From Callaeas wilsoni (taxonomy: Eukaryota > Chordata > Aves > Passeriformes > Callaeidae), in contig VWPU01014799.1 in assembly GCA_013398955.1 (NCBI GenBank), forward strand, positions 29,852 to 93,851: DNA of 64,000 nucleotides, read 5' to 3'. The notes under the pieces are model-generated. The model was not told the DNA's origin. It did no database searches and saw nothing but the letters and a program-made list of their open reading frames with translations. Positions 37,311-50,600 of this stretch are shown here, one piece after another (position 1 is the stretch's first letter; each line of letters begins with the position of its first letter). A program made the position numbers and the translations under genes.

Positions 37311-40300
37311 CACTCCACAGGCCTCAGGACGTGGTCTTGCGTAGCGGTGTTTGGGAAGTGTCGTGCCCTGTGCTCAAATGTCAAGGAAACAACGAGAAAA
37401 GCCAGTGAAGGAATTGTTCCTGTGCTCATACGCACAATTTGAGTGGGGAAGTGCCACACTTTGGATGTGGGGAGTAAAAATAAGAAGCACTGAATGGCCC
37501 TGGGTTCTTCCCAAAAAGACAAATTAGGGTGATCTGGAGTCCCTGTTTACAGCAAGAAATCCAAACAGATTGTAGTGCGTTTCTGTATTCGGTGAAAATT
37601 CTCCATGGTTGCATCTAAATACTGCTGCATTTAATAAACCCTCCTAAATTCAGGCACTTAAGAAACCACCACAGTCTGAGGCTGTCAGGTGGAAGTTTCT
37701 TATGGGATGAGATGAATAAAGACACACGAATTACTGTAATACTTTGAAGATTAGACCCCAAATGTAGTATGCTAATTTTGGTTTAAAACTTACTAAAATT
37801 CTCAGTTTACTTCCAACTGAGTATTACTGTTTTACAAGCATTCTACAAATCCATATACAGAATCAATGGTGGCTGTACACAGAGCACTTAGTTTTGTTAC
37901 TTAAGTTGCCATAAAATTCTCATTTCTTTACTGAAGCAGCTTTTTTTGACTCTATTACTTTTGCAATATATTTATTTCTAACCTGCTGTCATATGCACAT
38001 CATTATTACTCTCTTACTAAGATAGTATAGCAAAGTTTTTTGTCCATACTAATTGAATTATTGAACACCTTGAGGTTCATACTATGCTTTGGAGCACTAA
38101 TATGTTGTTGGCAATGACTCACCTCTCCCAAAGGAAGAGCAGCAGGCTAACCTACAAAATTCAGTGGGTTTCGCTTTCAATTCCTAGCTTACAGGAGTTG
38201 TGCAAGTTTGTGTTGGGCAATGGAGCTGTTTGTTTAACTTATTTGAATTATTTTGCCACCTTAATTACCTTAAAGTCCCAACCACATTATATTCAAGAAG
38301 AATTAATGTAATTTATTATAAAGTGTCTACAATACAATTTTTCCAGGCAATGGCACTGAAAAATAATGTAAATGCATAGTCAGATCTTATCTGAATGTCT
38401 TGGTCTGTAAAGCTGGATAAGAAATCTTCCAAGAATATGCTCTTCTGTGAACTTTCTGGTACTTCCTGCTTTTAATTTGGCCAAAAATACTGCATAGAAA
38501 AGTGCAACACAGCACTTTTTCCTCCCAGCTAGAGTTAGGAAATGCAGGGTATGGAAAGTGAAAAACAGAGAACAGACGAAAATGATCCAAATTTTCCAAA
38601 ACCTCTTTAAAAAGTTTTAATTGAACTAACTTGTTCAACTGTAACTATAAATTACTGAACTCCCAAGGAGAGGGTTTCTAAAAAATAAACAATTGAGTCA
38701 TAATATCCAGATTTATAGTGTGTACAATTTGAAAATGTATTTTTACCAGCACCCATACTGGATGATAAATGTCAGACTGAGGAATAAGTACTGCACAGTA
38801 CTATAAACTGCTGGCAGTTTATACCCTATGCCTGTGTACATATATATTCTGGCATTTAAAGGCCCTGTCATGTAGCTCCACCTTCCAGTGAAGGAAAATA
38901 GATGAAAGAGTGCTTAAGAGTCACCAAAATGAAATTTGGTTGAACATTAGTATTTTGAAGATGTTAACTTTCCAGATGCTGAGGCTGACTTGGAGTGGAA
39001 AAGCCGTGGGTACAGAAAACTGATCAGAGCTCTATCTTCGTCATTAATGAAAAATACCCGACTTGTGATTAGGGTACACAGAAAAGTAAAGGCAAGAACA
39101 TGGGTTTCAAGGCATTGAAACTGATCTGCTCTGTATGTTGCACAGAATCAGAGCCTCGGGTCAACTGCAAAACAAAACTGCACAAGCTGAGAAAAACTGG
39201 CAAGTGCTACTGTAGCTCACAACGTTCATATGCATCTTGTGTGCTTAGATACTGTTACAGCTCCCAGGACACCACATTCAGGTTCCAATCAGCCCAGAAC
39301 TCAAATAGCTGTACGACTGAGAGACAAGTTAAACAGAAACAAAAAGCTGATCCAAAAAAATTTCCAGACATGGTGTCACCTGATCCTCCACAAGGGGCAA
39401 TAGTTGTATTTAATAAGGTGGTCCAATGAACAGCTGAAAAGATCAGCGTGGATTAACATTTGCTTGATTTCCCATGGAGTCTTCCAAATCCATCCTTGCA
39501 AAGGGTATTCTAGTAGTTTTCTCTATGAAACTGATATTGCCTTCATGATTTTTCTCTACACTGAATTTAAGCAATGTCCCCCCGCAATCTCAATAATCTC
39601 AGTGTGCCAGAATTTGTACAAATCTTGCAAGCAGTTCAGAGAATTATCAACCCTTCACAGATAAACAGACTAAGAAATACAAATGTTAGGCATTATGTAG
39701 GTTTCTTAAAAAAACAAAAAAGAAAAGAAAATGGAAACTAAATGATAAATGCTTTGCAGTTCTCTGAAAATGGATTGTCAAGTTTCAGTTTTCCAAGTAC
39801 TGTGCTAAGGCAACATCAGAGGATTAACTAATTATTTTGTTCTGTACAAAAGAGCACGGAGAACATGCTAAAAATATTAGCTGCTCTTTCTTATTTATTT
39901 ATTTATTTATTTAAATATCCATATTACTTCTTTCCACTATAAAATGAAGAGCCTTGAACTTGGCAAGATCATTCCTGTGTAAAGTCTTAAGTAGTCCTTA
40001 AAAACAGAGTATGAAAAGCAAACATCCTGGTTTCTGAATTAACTACAGAACAAAAGAATTTCTGTCCTTTGCCCTCTTGGGTCTTAAGCAATTCTAAACC
40101 AAAAAATCTCACTCAAGAGTGCACCTGCACATACCTGTTGCAAACTGCCCTTGTCTGTATGGGTCCTGAGCATAGTGTATATATTCTGCACAGGAATATA
40201 GGCAGGAGCTGTGTGAAGCTTGCTCTGAGAGAGTACAGAAAAACCCACGTCTGTTTCAGTTTCACTACACACCAAAAGGATTACACTGCCTCAGACCAAT

Positions 40301-41264
40301 CCTTCCTCCCAGACCCACGAAGACTTTTAGCTACAAGGGAATTACACCTCCCCTTAAGGCTGCTATCTCTGGTCAGACAAGATACAAGATAATGTCAGAT
40401 AATGGATACGAGATAAACAGAGCACTGTTATCTCAAAACATCTGCTTATTTTACAATTTAGGCACACATCAGTCCAAGACTGGAACTTAAAAGGAACTTT
40501 ATATTCATTTTAGGTAAATTTTGATGGCAGTTGGAAAGCAAAAGTTCTGAAGGATAAAGGATTATGGTAAATATAATAGTCTTAGTTTTTAAAAGGTGAC
40601 TGTAATCTCACTAATTGATGTCCTACTTCTGAATTGGTTTTATGTGTCCTGCAAAAATAGGAACAAACAAATGAATATTTTAAAATCTAATTACAGCTAG
40701 TAAGGACAGCTATGATGGTGTAAGGAGCTGTTACACTAGCTGAAACATCTTGACATTCCTACACTTAAAAAAGCATGCAAAAAAGATACTTCTTCTTTTA
40801 CTTCAGTCCTGGGTCTTTTATGGGAAGGACACGAAAAATATGTTTCTAGAAAACAGAATGCCTTTGATTTTCCTATAAAGACTGGAAATAAAAGGCTGTA
40901 AGCAGAAAAAACCCCCTTACTATGCTGTTTGACAGGCTTGAAGTAAATCTCTCTGTCATCTTTAGAGAAATAAAACTGTTTCAGATTATCATTCTGATTT
41001 TACCATTAGCTGCTTCACTGGTGGTGGTAACTAGTTTATCCAAAAACGTCCAGGGACAACATTTTATGACAGTACACTACTGCATTTTTTTTTTTCTTAT
41101 AAGATAGTCATGGTTGGGAAAGTTAATACAGAGACACGTGTTCTTTCTGTAGGTACTCTGCACAATTTCAGATATTTGAGCTGTGTTAACCGAGTGAGAT
41201 TGTTTGACTGAGATGCTGGGACACAAAATCTCTTTAAAAACCCCTTAAGAAATTCATTTCACAC
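37310..41264. other. Intergenic DNA between NUP37 and WASHC3
   Basis: About 4 kb between the WASHC3 upstream LTR and the NUP37 poly(A) region. Open frames are short and unsupported. A (TTTA)n tract lies at 39891-39914. No other repeat family or RNA gene recognised. Confidence 0.7.
39891..39914. repeat. (TTTA)n simple repeat
   Basis: Six TTAT/TTTA units in an AT-rich intergenic setting. Confidence 0.95.
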
Positions 41265-41289
41265 CAAATACCATGTTTAAAAAGTACAT

Positions 41290-41295
41290 TTTATT
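41290..41295 (-). terminator. NUP37: Poly(A) signal of NUP37
   Basis: Minus-strand AATAAA with an overlapping ATTAAA (41295-41300), about 220 bases after the NUP37 stop codon. This is the first canonical signal downstream and predicts a short 3' UTR ending near 41270. Confidence 0.75.
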
Positions 41296-41512
41296 TTAAT
41301 AGAAATAACCACATATCTGATGTATGATAACCAATGTTACAAAAGCTCTTGTACTTGCAAGGTAAAAATCAAACACAAATGATTTATATCTTGCTTGCTC
41401 CTTTCTTCTGTTGTCTTCTGTTGTGAAAACCATTACAAAGAGTAAATGTCTTCATTTTACTAGAAAAAAGGCATTATGCTGTCAAGTTTCATATTGAAGG
41501 CAAATGCTTATT

Positions 41513-41626
41513 TTACATTTCAGTTACCCAAAAGAAAATTTTATGATCTCCTCCGACTGCACATAATGGAAGAGTTCTGTGCCACGTCAGACCGGATCCT
41601 ACAGCTGCAGTTCCAGTAAGAATGGG
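41513..41626 (-). CDS. NUP37: NUP37 coding exon 10 and stop
   Basis: Residues 290-326: [20 protein letters not shown], then [17 protein letters not shown], then TAA at 41513-41515. The acceptor is TTTTTCAAAG. It forms the last propeller blade. Confidence 0.97.
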   Translation of the reverse strand, partial: PILTGTAAVGSGLTWHRTLPLCAVGGDHKIFFWVTEM

Positions 41627-44600
41627 CTTTGAAAAACAAAGGGAGAGAGAGAGATATCAGTGCAACTTCTCTTCTAAATGATTTCTATACTGTGGATACC
41701 AAGTTGCATAGACAAATAAACACCACAGATTAAATACTCCTAAACAAATACAGTTAAAGTACAACTGAAATTCAACTGAAAAATCAGATTCTCTGTTACA
41801 TAGTTCTAGTAGCTACTTACTACATTTAAGTAACATACAGCAAAATATTCCGTAATAACAAATAGTTTCAACTATTTACATTAGTATAAACATTATTATT
41901 ATAAAGGTATGATTTCAAACTTAGAAACCTTTTAAAATGAAATTACTTTTGTTATTTCAATGTACTCACAACTAGTATCTTTGGAGGTAATATTTTTACT
42001 GTAAGCATTACAAATATATGCTGACTCCAGCAAAACCGAAATACTTCCTATGCTTTGCATTTTCATTAATGAGTTAAAATATAATTAGTTAAAGCCAGAA
42101 AAATACACCACTAGCTGTTTTTAGCCTACTTGGAACTAGAAATATTGCCAGATTTATTAAGTATCAGGTTAAGGGTTTTTTCCTTCCCCTTAGAACTGAT
42201 ATGGCAAAGCAAACTAAAACATACAGATCAAGCAGCTTTTAAAATAGCACACTAAGTGTGTAGCAATTTTTTTCCCCTTAGCATGAATGCCACAAACCAA
42301 AATAAAATAAAATAGTTACACCAAGCAGCAGTTCTGGATGGTTTGGGCTAGATTTGATTGCAGCTTTTAAGTAACATGAGCCTGATCTGAGGAGAACAGA
42401 TGCAACTCCAGTCAAAAATTTACCTGTGGATGTCCTAAATGATGAACCAGCAACTGAGTAGTTGTCTTTCCTGGATATCCAGTAGTTGCAAAGAGATTTT
42501 CATTCACTCGGGACCACCTATGAATAAAATGAATCCACCTATGAATAAAATGAATGTAGTTGCCAAATACCCCTGTCATACCAGCAGACGTGCACACAAA
42601 GTGGAGTTCTCTCCCTTGGGACTAACTATGTGAAGATGTCACATATTCTACCAACAACAGAGAAATACATTTAGTGAATTAGCTCGTAAATGACTCCCCA
42701 CCCACAGCCCCATATCCACATTGTCGTAAAACAAAAAAAAGTATCACACAAATGCTACACATAGATATACTAAATGTGAGTCATTCACAAATTTCACAAA
42801 GTTTATAGACCAAGTCCCCCCAAAAATGACTAAAGTGAGACACAACCAGGTTACTAAACTTAACAACTGCTTGCATAGACATGGATTTAAATAGATAAAC
42901 TCCACAAAATAGAGACAATGTTTATACCTGAATAATCTGGCTCGATCAACATGGACAGGTCTCTTATCCTGTGGAAAACTAAAACAGACATTCAGGGTAA
43001 AAAACTGTTCTGCAAACAACTACAGCTCACACGATATTTACCAAAAGTACAGTGAAGAGGACACATCGTCCTCTGTGAAGCAGCTGAAGGAAAACCAGAG
43101 CATTCCTGCAGCTTTAATCTCAGTCTGGAGTAGGAAAACTGAAGTAGTTATCCAGTTTAATATAGATCAAAAGTTATCCATTTATGACTTAGAATGAAAT
43201 TTTAACACATACAGTGAGAAGTAAACAGTAGTGAGATGCTATCTCAAATGAACAAAAAAAACGAAGTTTTTTTTTAACAGAAAATATTGATAAAGATGAA
43301 ACAAAGAATACCAGAGAACGGTCCGTATCAATATTGTAATTCCTGGCAATTGTTCATTTATTTACTGAACAGTTTATACAATATGTAATGCATTGGGCCT
43401 ACAAAGATGAGTAAGGGGCTGGAGCATCTCTGACAAGGAAAGGCTGGGGAAGTTGGGCCCATTCAGCCTTGAGAAGAGATGACTGAGAGGGAACCTCATC
43501 AATGTCCATCAGTATCTGAAGGGAGGTGTCAGGGAGATGGAGCCAGGCTCTGCTCCATGGTGCCAAGCAATAGGACGAGAGGCAACGGGCACAAACTGAT
43601 GCACAGGAAGTTCCACCTGAACACAAGGAAGAACTTCTTTACTGTGCAAGTGACCAGAAACTGGAACACATTATCCGGAGGGAATGTGGACTCTCCATCA
43701 CTGGAGATATCCAAGAACCGTCTGGGCACAATCCTGTGCCATGTGCTCTGGGATGACCCTGCTTGAGCAGGGAGGTCGGCCCAGCTGACACACTGTGGTC
43801 CCTTCCAGGCTGACCCATCCCGTGATTCTGTGACTGCCATGCTGTATTAGCCAAGTACCTGAACCTCCTCAGGTACTGATTAAGAAGAGAATACAGAAAC
43901 CTATGCCATGGGTATAAAAATACCTGGAGCGAGTGATATCCCAGATCAGCCAATCACTTCCAGCAACTGCTCCAATTTTAAGAGTATTTTTTAAACACCA
44001 GTCTGCTGACATCAGTGGTGTCTGTTCACACTCCAAGGAGAGAATGGCCTGCTGTGTAATCAGGTCATAGAATCGTATTGTCCCGTTCTTCTCTGCCACC
44101 ATCAGCTGTTAAAAGAAATTCACAGAATGTGGGAAACTTAGCATGTAATGGAAATTAAATTTTTTCTACTCTATAGAAAACCTAGAATACATTCAAGCAA
44201 ATATTAGTAATACTAAAAGAAGTACAATTTTTCATGTCATACCAGAAAACATTCTCCTGGACACTCTTTAACCAATAAATAAAAACCACTTTAATCTATA
44301 CTACTGTTACATTGTTATACGCAATGATTACATTACTTTATCTCCATATATCTATGGATATCTATGTGTATAATTTTGGTGGTTAGAAACACCAGTTCAC
44401 AACCACAATGCACTGTGCTTTCATACGGCAAAAAGTTATTATTTTAACATTTCACAGTTTCTGTTCTGAGTATAAAGAACTAACTGACACATAATGCTGT
44501 AAAAAAGAAAGGGTTGTCAAGCGCTGGAATGGCCTGCCCAGGGAAGTGGTGGAGTCACCATCCCTGGAAGTGTTCAAGAAACGACTGTACATGGCACTTA

Positions 44601-47600
44601 GTGCTGTGGTTTCGTTGATATGATGGTGTTCGATCAAAGGTTGGACTCGAGGGTCTTAGAGGTCTTTTCTAAATGATTCTATCATTCTAAGCAAAGTATT
44701 AATTAGGGTGGCTGTAGAATCTGGATTCACTCTTACTGATTTTATATAACATCTCTTCATCCTATAACAGTTTGCAACAGATTTTATCTACACTTTTTCC
44801 TTTAAAGTAATACAAGCAAGCAGCTGTTTTTTAAGTATCATAGAGAGAGCTTCCTGATTAAATTATAGAATCATAGAAGGAGTGGGTTGGAAGGGAACTT
44901 AAAAATCCTCTAGTTCCAATCCTCTGCCATGGGCAGGGACACCCTCCACTAGGCCAGATTGCTCAGGGCTCCATCCAACCTGGTCTCAAACACTTCAAGG
45001 ACTGAGCCTTCACAGCTTCTTTGGGCAACCCATTCCAATGCCCAGATGATGAAATGAGATTTTTCTTCATGAGGAGAAATGGTTTTCAGATAGTCATGAA
45101 CAATACTTAAGAAAGGCAAAGAAGCATAAAAAAAATATTCCAATAATACCAGTTTATTTGGAAAAACAGAACTGTCACCAAAACATGCTTTCGGGCAAAC
45201 TAAAAGTCATGGTGCATTCAAGTAAGCATTCTGACCTGCAGTAAGCTTTTCAGCAAGAACGAAGTCTATCAAGTTTTATGAGCTTTTGGAATGGGCTTTT
45301 CTTTTAAAAAAAGAAAAAATCCTGTGCCTGTCTTTGATAATGGTCAAAGAAAAGATGTGCTAATAATATGTAAGACTGGTGTACTATTGCAATATTTTTG
45401 GGAAAATCTATTAATTTTGTCGTGCTAACAAAGTTGCCCAGTAGCAAACAGCAGCTAACCCATTAAATTCTGATGCCACCTGAATCAACAGTTTTCCTAG
45501 TTAACAGTTTCCTTTCTTAGTAAGGACAGATATTGATATTGGTGGAAAGTGTGATGAGATTAGAGATCCTCCTTCCCTATTGCTATGTAAATATTTTGAT
45601 ATCTTATTTGACTGCTTTTCTCTGTTTTAAGTATGTGTTTTTATGGTAACCCAAACAACCATTTGTAGCTGCTTAAGGCAGTTATTGATAGGCACAACAG
45701 GAATAATAAATCCAAGACTGCAGGGACTAGACCATTAACAAAGCTGGATATTTGGGTACATACCAGCTGATTAATCCTCCCCAGTACAATAAAGAGATAA
45801 GTATAAAATCACAGTCTATTGATTTGATTTTTCAGAACATATTTCATACACTTCAAGCAAGAACAACAACAAAAAAATCCCTTGTTAACTTCAAACAGAT
45901 ATTTTTCAAAGCTTGGCATGTTCTATAAAGAGTCTGTATTATTGGTGAACCGTGTTACCACGACTGAGAAAAACTCATGCTCTTCTCTGGTAACTGGAAG
46001 TTAATATGCAATCAGCAGAATAGTTATCAACAGCTGATGTACATAATCAAGAAGGAATATTTCTGATGGGAGGAGTAAGGGACGGAGGGTAAAATGACAA
46101 GAATAGTAATGAGAGTTCATTTACAGTCACTTCACATTAGAGGATCCAACCAATATCCAGTTACAGCGTAAACTAGCTCCTCAAACTTCAATATTACTAC
46201 AGCATCAAAGATTCATACTTTAGGTGTGTCACCCTCCTGTTATTTTAAAGGTGATGAGGGTGAAAAGCTAAAAACCACAACCTTAAAAGCCTCCTCAGGA
46301 TGCCAGCAAACACTCATTCCAGGAGAACGTAAAACAAAATGGGCCTTCTCATTTCCTTCCAAATCCCAGACCCTAGAGAGAAAAGAAAGAAAAAAAAAAA
46401 GTAAAGTACTAAACTATTGCCATTTGACTGCAAATACATTACCTTTCAGTGCCTCAGTATGTTCACAGAGGAAGTGACCAAATGAAATAGTGTTCATGCT
46501 GTATCATTTGAAGGTCAGTGAAAGTGGCCAGTGCTGCACATAATGTATTTTAACATTGATGAGCTAGGCAGAGCCTCTGTTTAAGTACTCAAATAATTTG
46601 ACATTTTACTTATCTAGACATGGAATCTCAGTGAGATGTTCCCACTTTTTTCGCAAGTCAACACCACAGCCTTTGTACTGTACTGTAAATAGCAGTGGGG
46701 CAGTACAAAGCAGGAAGGTCAGTGTTGGTCCAGTTGATACAAGGAACATGAAGTGAGGTACCAAAAAACTTAAATCATCCATGTTGCCATGTAAAGGGTA
46801 AGACCATGCATTAAGGTATTTTGGCTGCCAAATATGTGTTTCCAGTTTTTGCTGGTAAGACAAGATTGAGTAATGGAAATATAAGAAACCAGCAATGAAG
46901 CTAAGGCAAAGAGGAGGATCTATGGCAGAGGTAGCACTAGCCAACAAAGGGTCTTGGAGAGCTTTCAGAAGATAAATCACATGTGCCAGTTTAACCTCTT
47001 CCTTTAGAAACACCTACTGTACATATCTGACAACTGTAAAAAATTTAAATAATCAACAGTATTTGGTCAATATGGATTGACAGGAAAGTGTATGCTGAAA
47101 CACCAAAACTAGGTTAGGTGATGGGTGGGTTTTCTTTGGATGTGTTCAAAATGAGTGGTAATGAGCCACGGAGCGATTTTGTTTCTAAAATGCAACAAAA
47201 CCAAAACTGAGTCTATTTTACCTCACAGCCACTGCTCAACTCCCTCTTTTCCTACAAAATCAATAGCTCAGTTTTAGGACAAAGACATCACAGTAGTGAA
47301 CATCAGTCTGAACCACATACTATTTATATGCATTTGGACACTGAAACATACACATATCTCTTTCCTCTCTGACATGCAAAACTTGGGAAACAGCCAACTT
47401 TTAAAGTAGTGTTCTGCCCAGTCTTCTGAGCTAGATGAGTGGCTACATACTATTATTGTTTATTCTAGAGGATTTTTGCTGACTTCCTCCAGACTTTTTC
47501 AGTTTATATCTCACCAGGGTGCTTAGAGCCTTATATTTAAGAGATTTAAAAAACCTCTTAACTAATACATCATAAGTCTAGACAAAATATATGGGAATAA

Positions 47601-50600
47601 AGTAAATATATTTAATGAACAATGTTGTTTTCTTATGCCAAACCACAATAGATCAAATATTTGTTCTCCCGGTAGAAAACACAGGGTCTCTAATCTTGAA
47701 GAATCAGTGTCCTTACTGAAAAAAGTCAAAACAAAAACCTGACAAGTGTTTAAAAAATGAAATATCTACTTGATTAGGTAATTTAGAAACATACAATACT
47801 TTCTTCTACTGCCAAAAATTTTGCCTTGTAGATTTGTCCAAGTCAAATCAACACTTCCCATGTGTATTTACTGTGCAGGGAGAAAATTATGATATAACAG
47901 AAGACGGTGAATCATTTTGGCAAAAGGAATATGCCATTATGTTTCCTTCCATGAAGTGAGTGATGTTATTAGGTGTTGAGACAGAAATTTATGATTTTTA
48001 CCTCCCTAATTTTGTTATTTATAAAGTTACCAAATTTGTATTTTTTACTTTGTAAGAATGGCAGGACTGTCAGTAACAAACAGTATGTGGAGGGGAAGGG
48101 ATAAAAGCCTCTTTTGTATTTTCTTTATTGATACCAAAGATGGTATAATCTAGTTTTTGGGGGAAAAAACCCCGAAAATCCCCAAAAAACAAATCAGGCA
48201 ATACATATCAAGATAGATCCTTGCCTGAATGCATCACGTCTATACAATTACATGTGTTCAATTAACTCTTTTCAATATTTCTTCGTGAAAAACCCCAGTA
48301 AAAAATGTGCAGACCCCAAAAATTTAGCCAAACTTATTTTCAATTACTAAATTACTCAGCAATCATAACCAGATCAGCTACAGATGCTGCCCCCCCCTTT
48401 TGTCCACATTCCTATCACGTAAATCAATCCAAAAAGACTCAGGATTTTGTCTGCCAGTCAAAGCTCTTGAAACTTTACTAATATTATCACAGTTTTATAC
48501 CAAAATAAAATACTGTCTACTTTTCTCCAAGCATCCTTATTTTTTATAACTCCGCAATGTGTCACTCTCTTACTTCTCCTTGTCTTCCCACCAACCATCA
48601 TGGCATAGACTTGTCACTGAGCTTGTGGTACTTTTTTCTGATAGTTAAAAAAAAACTCCACTAAAAACTTACTGGAGAAAAGTTACTCCACCAAAAACTT
48701 ACTGGAGAAAAGTTTGAATAAACACAGTTGAAATAAGTGCTCAAGTTTGATTAATGTATAGTCGCAAAAAGAACATGTAATCTTCTCAGTAAAATAATTA
48801 TTTTTTAAGTAACTAAGGACTGAGAAATGATTTACCGCAGTACTCAGAAAACTTAAACCAACTCAAATACAGATAGTTGCAGATGCTGTTAAAGAAAGAT
48901 TGAGTTGACATACTAGTACATTTCTCTTGTCACTCAAATCCTGTCACTAACAGACAAATGAAAACTGCAGTTATCTCATAGCTTGAAGATATTCAAATTC
49001 CATTGTATGAGCTATTGTATATATCGCATGCATAAATATGGATGCATATGTGCAGTAATTTCATCATACAGTGGACTTTTATTACAGCTGGCAAAGTACC
49101 TCATCAGAACTCTGAAAACTTGTCTTGTGGCAATGGAGATGATCCTTGTTTTATCTTCTAATTTTCTGAATGATGAATAATTCTAAGTAGCAGAATCAAC
49201 TCCTAACTGGATAAAAATCATCATTTGCAATAGTAAAAGAACTAAACCAGATTGCAATCTTCAGGCATTTCTCAAATCCCTAGAAGATGGAAGTAAAAAT
49301 GGGAATTCTTCCAACAAAAGATTTCAAACAAATTTAGTGAGTGGGTGGGGGCTAGAAGAAACCTTGACATCTCATTCCCAACCACAAAGCACTATCAACT
49401 ATACTTGATCCATTACTCAAAGATTACTCTTGTCCAACATAGTTTTGTTGGTTTTTTCTAATATCTAACTTTAATACATTTCTTTATATCTCTATCAGAC
49501 ATATTCCATGTGTGAGGAAAATCCTATCACTCTTGAAAAGCCTAGAGGACTATGGAGAAGGGCAGGATTCCTGTTACTGAGATGACACAAGGTAGAGTGA
49601 AGTTGTTCCTCACTGAGCACAAGGATTGAGGTGAAGATCTCAGTAAATGAAACATGCAAGTGCAGAGATTAGTAAATACTGCAAAGAATACAACCAACAT
49701 TGGCTTTCTCTAAGGTCTTCTGCCAACTCCATATAGATGTGGCTACCAAAGATTTGGAGGGTACTAGGCAGGACATCAAAGGCTGAAGTGGAACTGTAGA
49801 AATTCCTGTCTGGTCAGAAGAAGAGAAAGGTGTAATATTCAAGATAATTTCTAGTAATTAATTTTATTTTACTGACAAAGAATTTAAGTTTTTATGAAGT
49901 CTCTTCACAGAGGAAATGTACAAATATTCCTTCAAAAAGCTGACCTATGTTCACCATTTTCTTTTGGTGATCAAAGGAAATGTCACTGTTCCTCAAGAAT
50001 TAGCAATTAGAGTATTTTAGCTCTTGGCATTAAAAAAATATAATCTCTAGCTTCTTGTAGTATCTACTTGGATATGCCAGCATTGATCTGTTTCTCACTG
50101 CTGACTGTGGGCTGCAATTGTACCCTGCAGTGTTGGTAGAGGCAGGAGAGGCAGTGCAGTATCTCCAGACTGTTCTTCACTAATATGCCTTTCAGGCCAT
50201 GCACACTCAGAACGAAGTCCAAGAAATACACACTTCTACTACCACTACTGAATGACCTTTAAAGTTATCTAATGCAAAACCAGAGACCATGCAGCATTTT
50301 TGAAAAAATGTGAAGCTTCAGTTCTGTCCTTTCAACGAGATCAAAAAATGGCTGTTAGGAGCTATCAGCTTATTGTTCCCAGTGTAGATGTAAAACAAAA
50401 TGCTTCTGTGGTATGACTGTTACTGAGAAACTCAACTACCAGTTCTGCCGATGGCTTTCTAAAATATAAAACTTCTAAACAAATCTAAAGCACTGATTTC
50501 TATTTAAAAAAAATTTATAGGCTAGACTACATTCTAGGGCTCTGTGACTCTTAACATAAGCCATAATGTGTCACAAAGGAAACTACTACATCATCCTCAT

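Larger units (their letters stand above)
44106..46281 (-). other. NUP37: NUP37 intron 6
   Basis: GT-AG intron of 2176 bases containing two CR1 fragments in opposite orientations (44510-44693 plus, 44863-45076 minus). The rest shows nothing recognised. Confidence 0.9.

Noticed and set aside
42963..42972. CCACAG as an alternative acceptor for NUP37 exon 8
   Set aside because: It would remove residues conserved as S-F/Y-P-Q and break the phase set by exon 7. TTTTAG upstream joins exactly.
43479..43953. Open frames within and across the CR1 copy in NUP37 intron 7
   Set aside because: The segment is a 5'-truncated LINE tail that does not encode an intact CR1 protein.
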